The notes under the pieces: generated by a model
Database searches by the model: none
The model's input: the letters and a program-made list of their open reading frames with translations, nothing else
Told to the model about the DNA's origin: nothing
NCBI GenBank assembly: GCA_024279715.1
Contig: JAJRRH010000135.1
Location: 1 to 39,416, forward strand
Length of the DNA stretch: 39,416 nt
Direction of reading: 5' to 3'
Source of the DNA: Bacteroidota bacterium
GTDB taxonomy: Bacteria; Bacteroidota; Bacteroidia; Flavobacteriales_D; JABDKJ01
Translations under genes and position numbers: made by a program
Shown: positions 7,890-15,821 of the stretch, one piece after another
How the letters are laid out: every line of letters starts with the position of its first letter
Position numbering within the stretch: the first letter of the stretch is position 1

Positions 7890-9422
7890 TTATAAAATAC
7901 CCTTTGGAACAATCTTCCTCGTCCAGGTTTTAATTCTTTTTTTGACACCTCCTTCTTTGTCTGGGTTGTAGTCAATGGTTGTCTCCCATGAGTTTTCAGG
8001 CTGAAATTCTACTTCCATCCCCTCCGCCACTTTCACACTTATGCTCTCAGAATGAATAATAGTAATACACTCTGTATTGAGATTTGCACTTCTAGGGTCC
8101 AGATTGAAAGTTCCTACAACAGTGATTTTTCCATCTATCACCATTGATTTAGCATGTAGTCCAAAGATTGGATTGAAGTCCTCATCATCCGTTATATTAC
8201 TAGTCATGATTTCTTTTCTGATAGCTGCATCAGGTTTGAATTCAAAAATTCTAACCCCCGTAGCCAGCAATTTTTCTCGGTCTCTTTGATATCCACTGAA
8301 GGCTTCTAGGTTGTCGGTAGAGGGAAGACTATTGGTAAGGATTCTTATTTTTACGCCTCTTTTAGTAGCTGCGGTGAACAAATCCCTACTTATTTGAGTA
8401 GTGATCAGATATGGGGATTGGATGTCAATACTTGATTCTGCCTTATTTACTAGATCCATTAAAGAGGAGGTGGTTATTCCTCCCCCAGATAGACCTTCAT
8501 TACCATCATTTTTCCCAGGTAAATCGGAAACAAATTCAACACTATCGACCCATTGAAGATCGCCAGAATTATAGATGGACTGCAGTGCTGCAGGAAAATC
8601 CATCACCTTTTTTCTAATGACAGGAGAGAAGTTTTCTGGGTTACAGGCATATTGATAAAGGTTGTTGAATCTATCCGGATCATTCGCATAATCAGTTGTC
8701 GGATCCGCTATTTTATCAATGTCTACACAGATAGAATCTACCCAAAAAGTTTCAAATGATGAATGAACCTCTTCCACCACTTTTCCAAAAAGAAGAACAT
8801 CTCTATCTCTAAAGTTATAATCTCTACTGTAGTCAAAGTACTCATTAGCGATATTTCTACCACCAGTAATGACAGCCTTGTTATCTACATTAAAAGTCTT
8901 ATTGTGCATTCTTTGATTAGCATTTCTAAAATCGGTACTGAATGTTTTGATCTTTGAGAGTATGTTTTTTCCAAGGTTTACCCCCGGATTGTAAATCTTT
9001 ATTTCAATGTTTTCATGAGAATCCATCATGAGTACATCTTGAATGTCAGCATCGACCATGATATCATCCACAATGATACGCACCTTCACGCCACGGTCTG
9101 CAGCCCGTATAAGATAGTCACAAGCGATAAGTCCAACGTTGTCAGTAGAGAAAATAAAGTATTGAATGTCTATTGTTTCTTCTGCATATTCAGATAGCCA
9201 AGCCCTAGATACCATTGATCCTGCACCATCTTCAAGTACATACACTCCTGTCTTGTTTTTTGTTAGACCATCGAAGCTTTGAATTGTTTTGGCAACAGAA
9301 ATATCTGCCGCTCTATTAATACTTGAGCAGTAATTCTCTGAATTTGGTGACTCCTTGGTCTCTGTAGATTGACAGGAGAGTAATAAAAAAGATAATAATA
9401 AGAGTCTATTCATGTTCCTCAT
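7890..9422 (-). CDS. Phospholipase D/cardiolipin synthase-like lipoprotein
   Basis: The protein has 510 residues with a lipoprotein signal ending 'FLLLSC' (C17). Two HKD motifs are intact: H173-x-K175-x4-D180 with 'GGRN' after it, and H423-x-K425-x4-D430 followed by 'VGTFNLDPRS'. Two HKD half-sites form one active site in phospholipase D and cardiolipin synthase enzymes, so a phosphatidyl transfer or phosphodiesterase role in the envelope is expected. The lipid anchor places it in the periplasm or outer membrane, unlike classical inner-membrane cardiolipin synthases. It overlaps the end of aroE by 17 bases. ATG 9413 is an equally possible start. Similar exported PLD proteins occur widely; the substrate is unknown. 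Confidence 0.9.
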   Translation of the reverse strand: MRNMNRLLLLSFLLLSCQSTETKESPNSENYCSSINRAADISVAKTIQSFDGLTKNKTGVYVLEDGAGSMVSRAWLSEYAEETIDIQYFIFSTDNVGLIACDYLIRAADRGVKVRIIVDDIMVDADIQDVLMMDSHENIEIKIYNPGVNLGKNILSKIKTFSTDFRNANQRMHNKTFNVDNKAVITGGRNIANEYFDYSRDYNFRDRDVLLFGKVVEEVHSSFETFWVDSICVDIDKIADPTTDYANDPDRFNNLYQYACNPENFSPVIRKKVMDFPAALQSIYNSGDLQWVDSVEFVSDLPGKNDGNEGLSGGGITTSSLMDLVNKAESSIDIQSPYLITTQISRDLFTAATKRGVKIRILTNSLPSTDNLEAFSGYQRDREKLLATGVRIFEFKPDAAIRKEIMTSNITDDEDFNPIFGLHAKSMVIDGKITVVGTFNLDPRSANLNTECITIIHSESISVKVAEGMEVEFQPENSWETTIDYNPDKEGGVKKRIKTWTRKIVPKGIL

Positions 9423-10167
9423 TTTGTCGCCAAATATCCCAGGATTTTTCTGCTTGCAGCTCTAGCATTGATTGTCCATTTAGTACTTGCGCACCATTTT
9501 TTTTGCCTTCTTTTAGAAAACTTGTTTCCGAAGGGTTGTAAACAAGATCATAAAGAAAATTGTTTTCTGTCAATTTTGAATAGGGGAGGTCAGGTTTGTC
9601 ATTAATATTTGGAAAAGTGCCAAGAGGTGTGCAATTAATGATGAAGGGAAAAAACTCTAAGGTCTTTTCATTGATGTCATCGTATGATATTTGATTGATT
9701 TCACTGGGTTTTCGAGAGACGAATAGTACATCTAGTCCCATAGTTCTTAACACAAAGCTGACTGCTTTAGAAGCGCCTCCTGTTCCAAGAATAAGAGCTT
9801 TTCTGTGATGTCTTTTGAGGAATGGTTTTATCGATTCCTTAAATCCAAAAGCATCTGTATTGTATCCTTTCCATCCGTTATTAGAAACGACAACAGTGTT
9901 GACCGCACCAATAGATTTGGCTTCAGAGCTAAGCTCTTCAATATAATCCATGATGGACACTTTGAAAGGGATAGTAACATTAAAACCAGTAATTTTATGC
10001 TTTGAAATCACACTTCTCATGTCCTCTATTTTTTCGATTTCGAGGTTGATGTATGAGGCCGATGTTTTTTCGATTAAAAATTTCTTGCTAAAATACTTTT
10101 CTGAAAAAGAATGAGCAAGGGACTTCCCGATTAGCGCATAGTTTCTTGAAGTATTATCGGCTTTCAA
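9406..10167 (-). CDS. aroE: Shikimate dehydrogenase
   Basis: AroE reduces 3-dehydroshikimate to shikimate with NADPH. The motifs are all present: 'LIGKSLAHSFSEKYF' at the N-terminus, 'NVTIPFK' with the catalytic Lys, 'GAVNTV', 'GYNTDAFGF', the cofactor loop 'LGTGGASKAV', 'NCTPLGTFP' and 'NGQSMLELQAEKSW'. The frame is open far upstream, but no ATG lies near the family's normal N-terminus. The best start is TTG 10167, giving 253 residues and a 14-base overlap with the end of the DUF368 gene; starting further upstream would add a non-homologous hydrophobic stretch. It sits inside the five-gene minus-strand operon. The cofactor choice cannot be read directly. Confidence 0.92.
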   Translation of the reverse strand: MKADNTSRNYALIGKSLAHSFSEKYFSKKFLIEKTSASYINLEIEKIEDMRSVISKHKITGFNVTIPFKVSIMDYIEELSSEAKSIGAVNTVVVSNNGWKGYNTDAFGFKESIKPFLKRHHRKALILGTGGASKAVSFVLRTMGLDVLFVSRKPSEINQISYDDINEKTLEFFPFIINCTPLGTFPNINDKPDLPYSKLTENNFLYDLVYNPSETSFLKEGKKNGAQVLNGQSMLELQAEKSWDIWRQNEEHE

Positions 10168-11110
10168 GACTGTCTTTTTTATTGTCAAACAAACCAAGAG
10201 CAAAAACCAGTGCAAAACCAACAACTGAAAAGATGATGGCTGCTGTAATCTCAGGAGGTAGTCCTCGGTCAGCTGCAAAAACATCGGGTGAAACTGATTT
10301 TTCTAAAAACGGAACAATTTCACCATGGCTGTTTACTCTTCGTTGTATTATTTTTTTCCATGGCCATACCTTATTGAGTGATCCTAGCATAAAACCCGTT
10401 AAAACAGCCATGGTTATAGAGCGAGCTTTTAGAAACGCCCAAGATACTACACGAGAAAAAGTAAGTAGTCCGACCACACATCCTGCGGCAAATATACCTA
10501 GCGTGAGTACATGACGTTTGAAGTCTTCTGTTAATCCACTTATAGCACCAAGTATAGTAGTGTATGAACCCATTAATAATAATATGAAACTACCTGAGAT
10601 GCCAGGCAATATCATGGCGCAAATGGCTATCATTCCTGAGAGAAAGATATACCATAACTCTCCTTGGCTTTCCATGGCAGGAGATATCGTAATTAGATAT
10701 GCTATTATAGTTCCAATGATAAGTGATGCGATTTCTTGCCATCGCCATGTTCCTATTTGCTTTCCGATATATAAAACTGAGGCAACGATAAGTCCGAAAA
10801 AAAATGACCACGTGGGAATAGGATATTGTGCTAAAGCTAGCGTAATAAGATTTGCAAGGCTAATAAGACTAATGAATATTCCAATGAATAGCGCTAGAAG
10901 AAAAGAGCCATTTACTTTTTTCCAAAAGGAAGAAAAACCTTCGTTTTTAAGTGTTTTTAGAGCCGATAGGTTTAAGTTATTGAAACTATTGATTAACTCT
11001 TCATATATTCCCGTAATGAAAGCAATTGTACCTCCTGACACGCCAGGCACCACATCTGCCGCACCCATTAAGAGTCCACGTAAAGTAATGCCTATATATC
11101 GAGATAGCAT
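10154..11110 (-). CDS. DUF368 polyprenyl-phosphate translocase (PopT-like)
   Basis: This 318-residue multi-pass membrane protein begins 'GLLMGAADVVPGVSGGTIAF'. It carries the duplicated second signature 'ILPGISGSFILLLMGSY' in the middle, which is the mark of the DUF368 family. DUF368 proteins (PopT) have been described as recyclers of undecaprenyl phosphate across the inner membrane for cell-wall and glycan synthesis. About eight to nine hydrophobic segments are visible. The gene begins 18 bases after comA ends and overlaps the aroE start by 14 bases. The assignment to the family is firm; the transport direction and lipid in this organism are inferred from the family. Confidence 0.9.
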   Translation of the reverse strand: MLSRYIGITLRGLLMGAADVVPGVSGGTIAFITGIYEELINSFNNLNLSALKTLKNEGFSSFWKKVNGSFLLALFIGIFISLISLANLITLALAQYPIPTWSFFFGLIVASVLYIGKQIGTWRWQEIASLIIGTIIAYLITISPAMESQGELWYIFLSGMIAICAMILPGISGSFILLLMGSYTTILGAISGLTEDFKRHVLTLGIFAAGCVVGLLTFSRVVSWAFLKARSITMAVLTGFMLGSLNKVWPWKKIIQRRVNSHGEIVPFLEKSVSPDVFAADRGLPPEITAAIIFSVVGFALVFALGLFDNKKDSLESR

Positions 11111-11128
11111 ATTGGTTTTAAGGGAGTA

Positions 11129-11923
11129 TTATTGATCTGGTTTATGGGCGTACTTTTTTAATTCTTCAGGTAGGTAATTGAAAAAGGTGTCTCCACGAAG
11201 CCCTAGTCGTAAGCATTCTAGCGGGATGATGTCATGCGGACTGATATTGCCAAGATTTACATTTGCACCCACAAGATTGATGAACCATACTTGTTGTTCT
11301 TTCTTGGGCGCTTCCCAAAGAATGTCGTCTTTTGGTACTTTGTTTAATATTTTGTTAACCAACATTACATGCGCTGTTCCATTGGGTCTATAGATGCCTA
11401 CATTTCCGCTTTCTCTTGCTTCAGCTATTACTTTCCACGAGCCTGCAGCCAATTCTGAGTTCATCATAGATATCCATTTTCCAGGACTGATGAATATACC
11501 CTCTTCTTTTGATCCTACTTCGGATAATACTCTGAAGTTTTTTGCAAAATCAGAGATGAGTTCACATTTTCTATCTTGCGGTAGCGTGATGGACCCATCT
11601 GATATCTCCACAGTATCCACGCCATATTTGTCACAGAATCTTTTATATCCATCTGCATCATGTCTAATCAGGAAAGCCTCAAATAGTGTGCCTCCAAAAT
11701 ATACTTTGGCGCCTGCATCTTGATATAATTTTATTTTTTCTTGCAGATTTGGTGTCACTAGAGCAGTGCCAAATCCAAGTTTTAGAAGGTCTATTTTATC
11801 AGCACTCGCACTCAAAATGTTCTCTGCTTCACGAATACTTAGGCCTTTGTCCATTACCATGGTAAGACCAACTTCTCGGGGCCGACTTGCCCGCTTAGGA
11901 ATATGTGGGAATTCTAAATTCAA
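11129..11923 (-). CDS. Phosphosulfolactate synthase family protein (ComA-like)
   Basis: ComA joins sulfite and phosphoenolpyruvate to give phosphosulfolactate, the first step of archaeal coenzyme M synthesis. Bacteroidota have close relatives. In this 264-residue protein the TIM-barrel landmarks 'TMVMDKG', 'IDLLKLGFGTALV', 'YFGGTLFEAFL', 'VEISDGSITLP', 'LSEVGSKEEG' and 'EARESGNVGIY' are all present and in family order. No other coenzyme M genes are in the window, so the product may feed sulfolactate or a sulfonate lipid rather than coenzyme M; that is inference. Its start overlaps the TPR gene by 4 bases (ATGA type), so they are coupled. Confidence 0.9.
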   Translation of the reverse strand: MNLEFPHIPKRASRPREVGLTMVMDKGLSIREAENILSASADKIDLLKLGFGTALVTPNLQEKIKLYQDAGAKVYFGGTLFEAFLIRHDADGYKRFCDKYGVDTVEISDGSITLPQDRKCELISDFAKNFRVLSEVGSKEEGIFISPGKWISMMNSELAAGSWKVIAEARESGNVGIYRPNGTAHVMLVNKILNKVPKDDILWEAPKKEQQVWFINLVGANVNLGNISPHDIIPLECLRLGLRGDTFFNYLPEELKKYAHKPDQ

Positions 11924-13341
11924 CGGCTATATTCGTTTATCAATTCAAGTACTTCTTTATTCTCAATAGCTTGAGGATGGTATGAGATGAATTTTCTACC
12001 AATGCCTTGATTGGAGTTGAGTAAAGCTTCCAATAAGATGGATGCTTTTTTTACTTTTCCTTGGCGGGTTAGTAAGGCAAGGAATCTAACATTTAACTCA
12101 TCCTGCTCGCCAAATTTATTAAAAGCAACAGAGATTGTTTTCATTGCTTTTTCGTCTTGTTTGGTAATAAATAGACAGTCAAAGAAACCTAAAAATACTG
12201 TGATATTTGGATTGCTGAAAAGTAATGATTTTTCAAAAATTTCAATAGCCTTGTCATACTGCTTATCTTTCTTTAGCATTTCAGCATAGAAGTGATGATA
12301 GTCAGAGTTACTAGGGGAAAGTTTAAGCGCATTTTTAATAGCAACGATACTTTTTTCGGCATTCCCTAAAAGGTCTTCAGCAATAGCAATTCCAATGTAC
12401 GCATCTGCAAATTCTGGATCCATTTCTAATGCTTTGTTGAAATACTTAATCGCGTTTTGAAAGTCCATCAACTGCTCATAGCATTCTCCCATATTGCAAT
12501 ATGTGATAGGCATTGGGTCTTCTAGGTTTGCCACTAGATTGTATGTGTCTAAAGCTTTCTGGTATTCTCCCATTTGATAAAGTATGTTGCCTTTATTGAA
12601 AAGAGATGGGGTATGGTTTTCATTAATAGCCAATGCATAGTCATAAGACTCTACCGCTTTGGTGAATTCTTTTGAATGTCCATAACATACCGCAAGATTA
12701 AACCACGCTGCTACCGAATATGGATTTGCATCAATGATTTGATTAAAAAAGGATGGGCCTTCCGATTGTCTATTAGCCCTTTGAAGACTGAATTGTAATT
12801 CATACACCGCAAAATCTTCTTTAGGGTCAATTTTCACTGCTTCTGCCAATAGTTTTATAGCTTCATCATTCATTCCTTTTGAAGAATATTCTATCGCAAG
12901 ATCCACTAAGATTTGAACTTTTTCTTCTCTCGGACAAACATTAAGAGCTTTTATATAGGACTCTTTAGAGGATTCAAACTTTCCCGTTTTGGAATAAGTC
13001 ATTCCCATCAGGTGGTGAATTTCATAATTAGAGGGTTCTAGAACAACCAGTTTTTGCAATAGTTTCATTGCCTTACGAAGTTGTCCACCAATAATATAAA
13101 GATAAGCTTTCTTCATTTTAATGGATACAGAATCTGGATGTTGAGAAATAGCCCTTGAAACAATGGACATAGCCTCATTTATTTCAAAAGTAAAAATAAA
13201 ATACTCTATTAATACTTCAAATTCATTGACATCGTAAAAAGAAGAAGTGTCGTTCTTCTGAGCGTTATATCTATCTATTAACGCTTTGTCTTGATTAAAC
13301 TCTTCTGGGAAAAGAAGGTCATCAAATAAAAAATCATCCAA
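11920..13341 (-). CDS. Tetratricopeptide repeat protein, first gene of the comA-popT-aroE operon
   Basis: The 473-residue protein is built almost entirely of TPR units. Recognisable ones include 'PSNYEIHHLMGMTYSKTGKF', 'NPYSVAAWFNLAVCYGHSKEF', 'ENHTPSLFNKGNILYQMGEY' and 'PEFADAYIGIAIAEDLLGNA'. No signal peptide is present, so it is a cytosolic scaffold. The start is TTG at 13341: an in-frame stop lies two codons upstream and no nearby ATG fits, while a promoter element sits at 13368-13375. The acidic N-terminus 'DDFLFDDLLFPEEF' is not repeat-like. Its partners are unknown; the overlap with comA suggests a shared process, not a proven one. Confidence 0.88.
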   Translation of the reverse strand: MDDFLFDDLLFPEEFNQDKALIDRYNAQKNDTSSFYDVNEFEVLIEYFIFTFEINEAMSIVSRAISQHPDSVSIKMKKAYLYIIGGQLRKAMKLLQKLVVLEPSNYEIHHLMGMTYSKTGKFESSKESYIKALNVCPREEKVQILVDLAIEYSSKGMNDEAIKLLAEAVKIDPKEDFAVYELQFSLQRANRQSEGPSFFNQIIDANPYSVAAWFNLAVCYGHSKEFTKAVESYDYALAINENHTPSLFNKGNILYQMGEYQKALDTYNLVANLEDPMPITYCNMGECYEQLMDFQNAIKYFNKALEMDPEFADAYIGIAIAEDLLGNAEKSIVAIKNALKLSPSNSDYHHFYAEMLKKDKQYDKAIEIFEKSLLFSNPNITVFLGFFDCLFITKQDEKAMKTISVAFNKFGEQDELNVRFLALLTRQGKVKKASILLEALLNSNQGIGRKFISYHPQAIENKEVLELINEYSR

Positions 13342-13367
13342 TGGTCACGTGTGTTTAGTGTTCACTG

Positions 13368-13375
13368 CAAAATTA
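13368..13375 (-). promoter_or_regulatory. -7 promoter element of the TPR-comA-popT-aroE-PLD operon
   Basis: Read on the minus strand, TAATTTTG matches TAnnTTTG and lies 26 bases upstream of the TTG start at 13341. No clear -33 element was found. Confidence 0.5.
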
Positions 13376-13556
13376 GGCTATAAGTGGGTGTGGATGATTA
13401 ATCGGAGTTCGACTTATAAACAGGTCTCTGCCAACAAATGTCATTGTTAATAAGCTCGAAAATAAAAAACAAGTTATTCTATACGTATTCAGTAAGATAG
13501 GTTGAAATTGAATAATGTAAAAACAATAGTCTAGCGACTAATGTTGAAATGTTGCA

Positions 13557-13970
13557 CTATTTTTCAGAACAGTATTCACATGTTCCTTCTATTAAAATAG
13601 ACGATTGATTGATTACATATCCTGAAGGTAATTCTATTTTTGGGGATTCTTGCTCCATACAGTATGTCTTTTCACATGCTAGGCATGTAAAGTGAAGGTG
13701 ATTGTCATCGTGAGTACCTTCATGACAATGGTCTGAGCAATAGGCGTATTTCACCTCGTTATTTGGTCCAATTATTCGGTGAATTAAGCCTTTGGATTCA
13801 AAAGTGTTTAGTGTCCGATAGATTGTCACACGGTCAAGTTGAATCAAGTTGTGCTCCAGAAATGATTGAGAAATAGCAAAGTCATTATCCATAAATAGAC
13901 GTACAATATCTATGCGTGAGGCGGTTTTTTTAAGGCCGTTTTTTTCTAGTATTTCTTGAGGCTTATGCAT
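13557..13970 (-). CDS. Fur-family metalloregulator, possibly Zur-like
   Basis: The 137-residue protein has a winged-helix half ('KKTASRIDIVRLFMDNDFAIS', 'RVTIYRTLNTFESKGLIHRI') and a metal-binding half. Metal ligands are plentiful: a His-rich segment 'HCHEGTHDDNHLHF', then 'CLACEKTYC' and a terminal 'CEYC', the latter pairs fitting the structural Zn site of the family. ATG 13970 is chosen because a perfect -7 element at 13977-13984 lies between it and the alternative TTG at 13979. It is divergent from a MerC-like gene, an arrangement that often goes with zinc-type Fur regulators in Bacteroidota. Which metal it senses cannot be read from the sequence. Confidence 0.9.
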   Translation of the reverse strand: MHKPQEILEKNGLKKTASRIDIVRLFMDNDFAISQSFLEHNLIQLDRVTIYRTLNTFESKGLIHRIIGPNNEVKYAYCSDHCHEGTHDDNHLHFTCLACEKTYCMEQESPKIELPSGYVINQSSILIEGTCEYCSEK

Positions 13971-13976
13971 TCCGTA

Positions 13977-13984
13977 CAAATGTA
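13977..13984 (-). promoter_or_regulatory. -7 promoter element of the Fur-family gene
   Basis: On the minus strand TACATTTG matches TAnnTTTG exactly and ends 6 bases before ATG 13970, implying a very short or absent leader. No -33 TTTG at 19-21 bases is present. Confidence 0.5.
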
Positions 13985-14355
13985 GTATTTCTGTTAGTTA
14001 TTTTACTGTTACAACAAATTATTTTCACCTTATTCTTGATGAGTTTTTTTTGGACAGTGTTATTGTTTTAAACGGATAGTAATAGTAGTCAAGCCAATAT
14101 TTGCTTCTTCAGATGTGAAAGGCAGTAAAGAAATCACGGAAACTAAGGCGAGTATATTTTCTAACCCGAAAAGACGTAGATGACGGTAACGAAATAAATA
14201 ATGAAAACAATCGTCAGTCTTGTTTAAACTCCGATCACTTTAAAAATTATAGTTGCAGATTTAACTTTTAATAGCATTGGAGGTAAGATGTCATGGTGTT
14301 GATTCACTATTGAGATAGAGCCAGTTCATAAGTTTTAAAACTTTAATGCAACAGG
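13985..14355. other. Intergenic region between the Fur-family and merC-like genes
   Basis: This AT-rich stretch between divergent promoters has no convincing open frame, RNA gene or terminator. No obvious Fur/Zur inverted-repeat operator was recognised by eye, though a degenerate one could be missed. Confidence 0.6.
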
Positions 14356-14386
14356 TTTGCATTTACGTAGAAAAGTATTATCTTTG
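14356..14386 (+). promoter_or_regulatory. Canonical Bacteroidota promoter of the merC-like gene
   Basis: TTTG at 14356-14359, a 19-base spacer, and TATCTTTG at 14379-14386 form the full -33/-7 consensus. It is the best promoter in the window. It ends 4 bases before GTG 14391, so the transcript would be leaderless or nearly so. Confidence 0.75.
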
Positions 14387-14390
14387 TGGC

Positions 14391-14801
14391 GTGAAAAACA
14401 GAAAGATTTTTGGTATTGATTTGGATGTGCTTGGTACATGGGCAAGTGTTATTTGTGCAATTCATTGTGCATTGACGCCCATTGTATTGACTTATGGTCT
14501 CTTGGGTGGAGTAGGAATTTTCGAAAATGAAACATGGGACATTGCCTTTATACTTCTATCAGCTATACTGGCTTCAATGTCTTTGATCAGTGGATATACG
14601 AAAAAACACCATGACAAAACCCCATTGAAGCTTGCACTCTTTGGTTTTCTCATGTTTGCAATAGGGCATCTAGTGATTCATTCTAATATGGGGCATGTAG
14701 CGGCCGCTTTTGGTGGAGTGGTAATAGCTATGGCTCATGTTTATAATGCGCAGTTGCTAAAGATGCCTACCAATAAGGAAGATTCCGTTCTTTCCGAATA
14801 A
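14391..14801 (+). CDS. MerC-domain membrane protein
   Basis: This small membrane protein of about 136 residues has four hydrophobic segments. The MerC hallmark 'ASVICAIHCALTPIVL' places a Cys-x3-Cys pair in the first helix. MerC was described as a mercuric ion transporter, but Bacteroidota MerC-domain proteins beside Fur/Zur regulators are probably involved in other metals such as zinc; that is inference. An ATG at 14346 is in frame but lies upstream of the promoter at 14356-14386, so GTG 14391 is preferred; TTG a few codons later is another option. The stop is 6 bases from the convergent methyltransferase gene. It has no other mer genes around it. Confidence 0.85.
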   Translation: MKNRKIFGIDLDVLGTWASVICAIHCALTPIVLTYGLLGGVGIFENETWDIAFILLSAILASMSLISGYTKKHHDKTPLKLALFGFLMFAIGHLVIHSNMGHVAAAFGGVVIAMAHVYNAQLLKMPTNKEDSVLSE

Positions 14802-14807
14802 CGATTT

Positions 14808-15545
14808 CTAGTCTGGGGAAACAAATGTTTCTGGTTCTTCTTCCCAGAATCTTAGTATGTACTGATAAGGGAGTAAGTTAGTATTTACAGAATGTTTATT
14901 GAAGCCAGCAGCTTTCATTTCTTCAATGACCACCTCTGCGGATAGCCTCATCGAATTAGGTGGTCCGAAATCCATTTCTAGATCTTTTTTGAAGTCTATG
15001 ACTATTAGTTCATTGCCCATCTTCATCGAACGTTTTAGGTTTCTGAAATATTTAGTCCGGTTTTCAATATGATGGTAAGTGTTCACAATGATGGCTTTGT
15101 CAATCATGGTCTCCCCTACAGAAGATGAGGATTCAGTGCTTTTTAATGTTGATAAACGTTGGTCTGTCACACCATACTCTAGTTTTTTCTTGTTGACATA
15201 TTCCAGAAATCTATCGTCTATATCCGCACATATTACATTTGCTCCACGATTGACCATTCTGAATGCAAAATACCCGGTGCCACAGCCTATGTCTAGTATT
15301 GTATTGCCTTCGATGTCTCCAAGAAGATTGAGTACCTCTTCTGGTTTTTGCCACTCTATCCTTTTTTTATCTTCAAAATTAGCCACGAGTTCTTCGAAAC
15401 TTGAATGATTATTCATGTGCTCATTAGCAGATTTGTGTTTATGAATTGCTTCTTCTTTGGGGTTCTTTTTCGATTCATCCATAGAAGATTCAGACTTACA
15501 GCTATAAAGGGCTATGACAAGAATAAGGTATAGGTAGCGTTTCAT
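14808..15545 (-). CDS. SAM-dependent methyltransferase with a lipoprotein signal
   Basis: The 245-residue protein has a class I methyltransferase core. Motif I is 'ILDIGCGTGYFAF' (about residues 83-95), the acidic end of strand 2 is 'VICADIDDRFLE', and 'NTYHHIENRTKYFRNLKR' is the post-I/motif III region. The N-terminus is unexpected: 'MKRYLYLILVIALYSC' is a convincing lipoprotein signal with C16 after YS, followed by a charged Ser/Lys/His linker. A start at 15602 is in frame but would put another hydrophobic stretch ahead of this signal, so ATG 15545 is used. SAM is normally cytosolic, so a periplasmic or surface location raises the question of its substrate and donor. It is not ArsM-like, as the Cys pattern of that family is missing. 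Confidence 0.85.
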   Translation of the reverse strand: MKRYLYLILVIALYSCKSESSMDESKKNPKEEAIHKHKSANEHMNNHSSFEELVANFEDKKRIEWQKPEEVLNLLGDIEGNTILDIGCGTGYFAFRMVNRGANVICADIDDRFLEYVNKKKLEYGVTDQRLSTLKSTESSSSVGETMIDKAIIVNTYHHIENRTKYFRNLKRSMKMGNELIVIDFKKDLEMDFGPPNSMRLSAEVVIEEMKAAGFNKHSVNTNLLPYQYILRFWEEEPETFVSPD

Positions 15546-15778
15546 ATTGTTTTTTTTGCAAGATATGAATATTATAATGATTAGTCTCGGGTTGCAATCC
15601 AATTGTTTGCGGATGAAAAGGTTCGTTTGTTTGCGGGATAGTCCTTGTTGTGTTCACATAATTGTGGCAAGGTTAGATTAAGGCCATTCGCTAGAAGTTT
15701 GATAATGAACAGAAAAAAAACAGTTTAAGAGTGGGGTAGATCATAATTTATACCTAAATTGACCTCGAATTGATACTT

Positions 15779-15786
15779 TACGTTTG
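15779..15786 (+). promoter_or_regulatory. -7 promoter element of the PKD/SBBP gene
   Basis: TACGTTTG matches TAnnTTTG, 35 bases upstream of ATG 15822. The in-frame ATG at 15789/15792 would lie at the predicted transcript start, which supports the downstream ATG. Confidence 0.5.
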
Positions 15787-15821
15787 CGGTGATGATATCT
15801 AGTTCGCTTAACTCCCGATAT

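Noticed and set aside
10518-11135. 205-codon frame opposite popT
   Set aside because: It lies entirely antisense to a clear DUF368 gene and has no protein motif.
14346-14390. Upstream ATG for the merC-like gene
   Set aside because: It precedes the strong promoter at 14356-14386 and adds residues not typical of MerC.
14808-15545. Methyltransferase as the missing ArsM for ArsS
   Set aside because: It lacks the conserved Cys pattern of ArsM, is 9 kb away, and carries an export signal.
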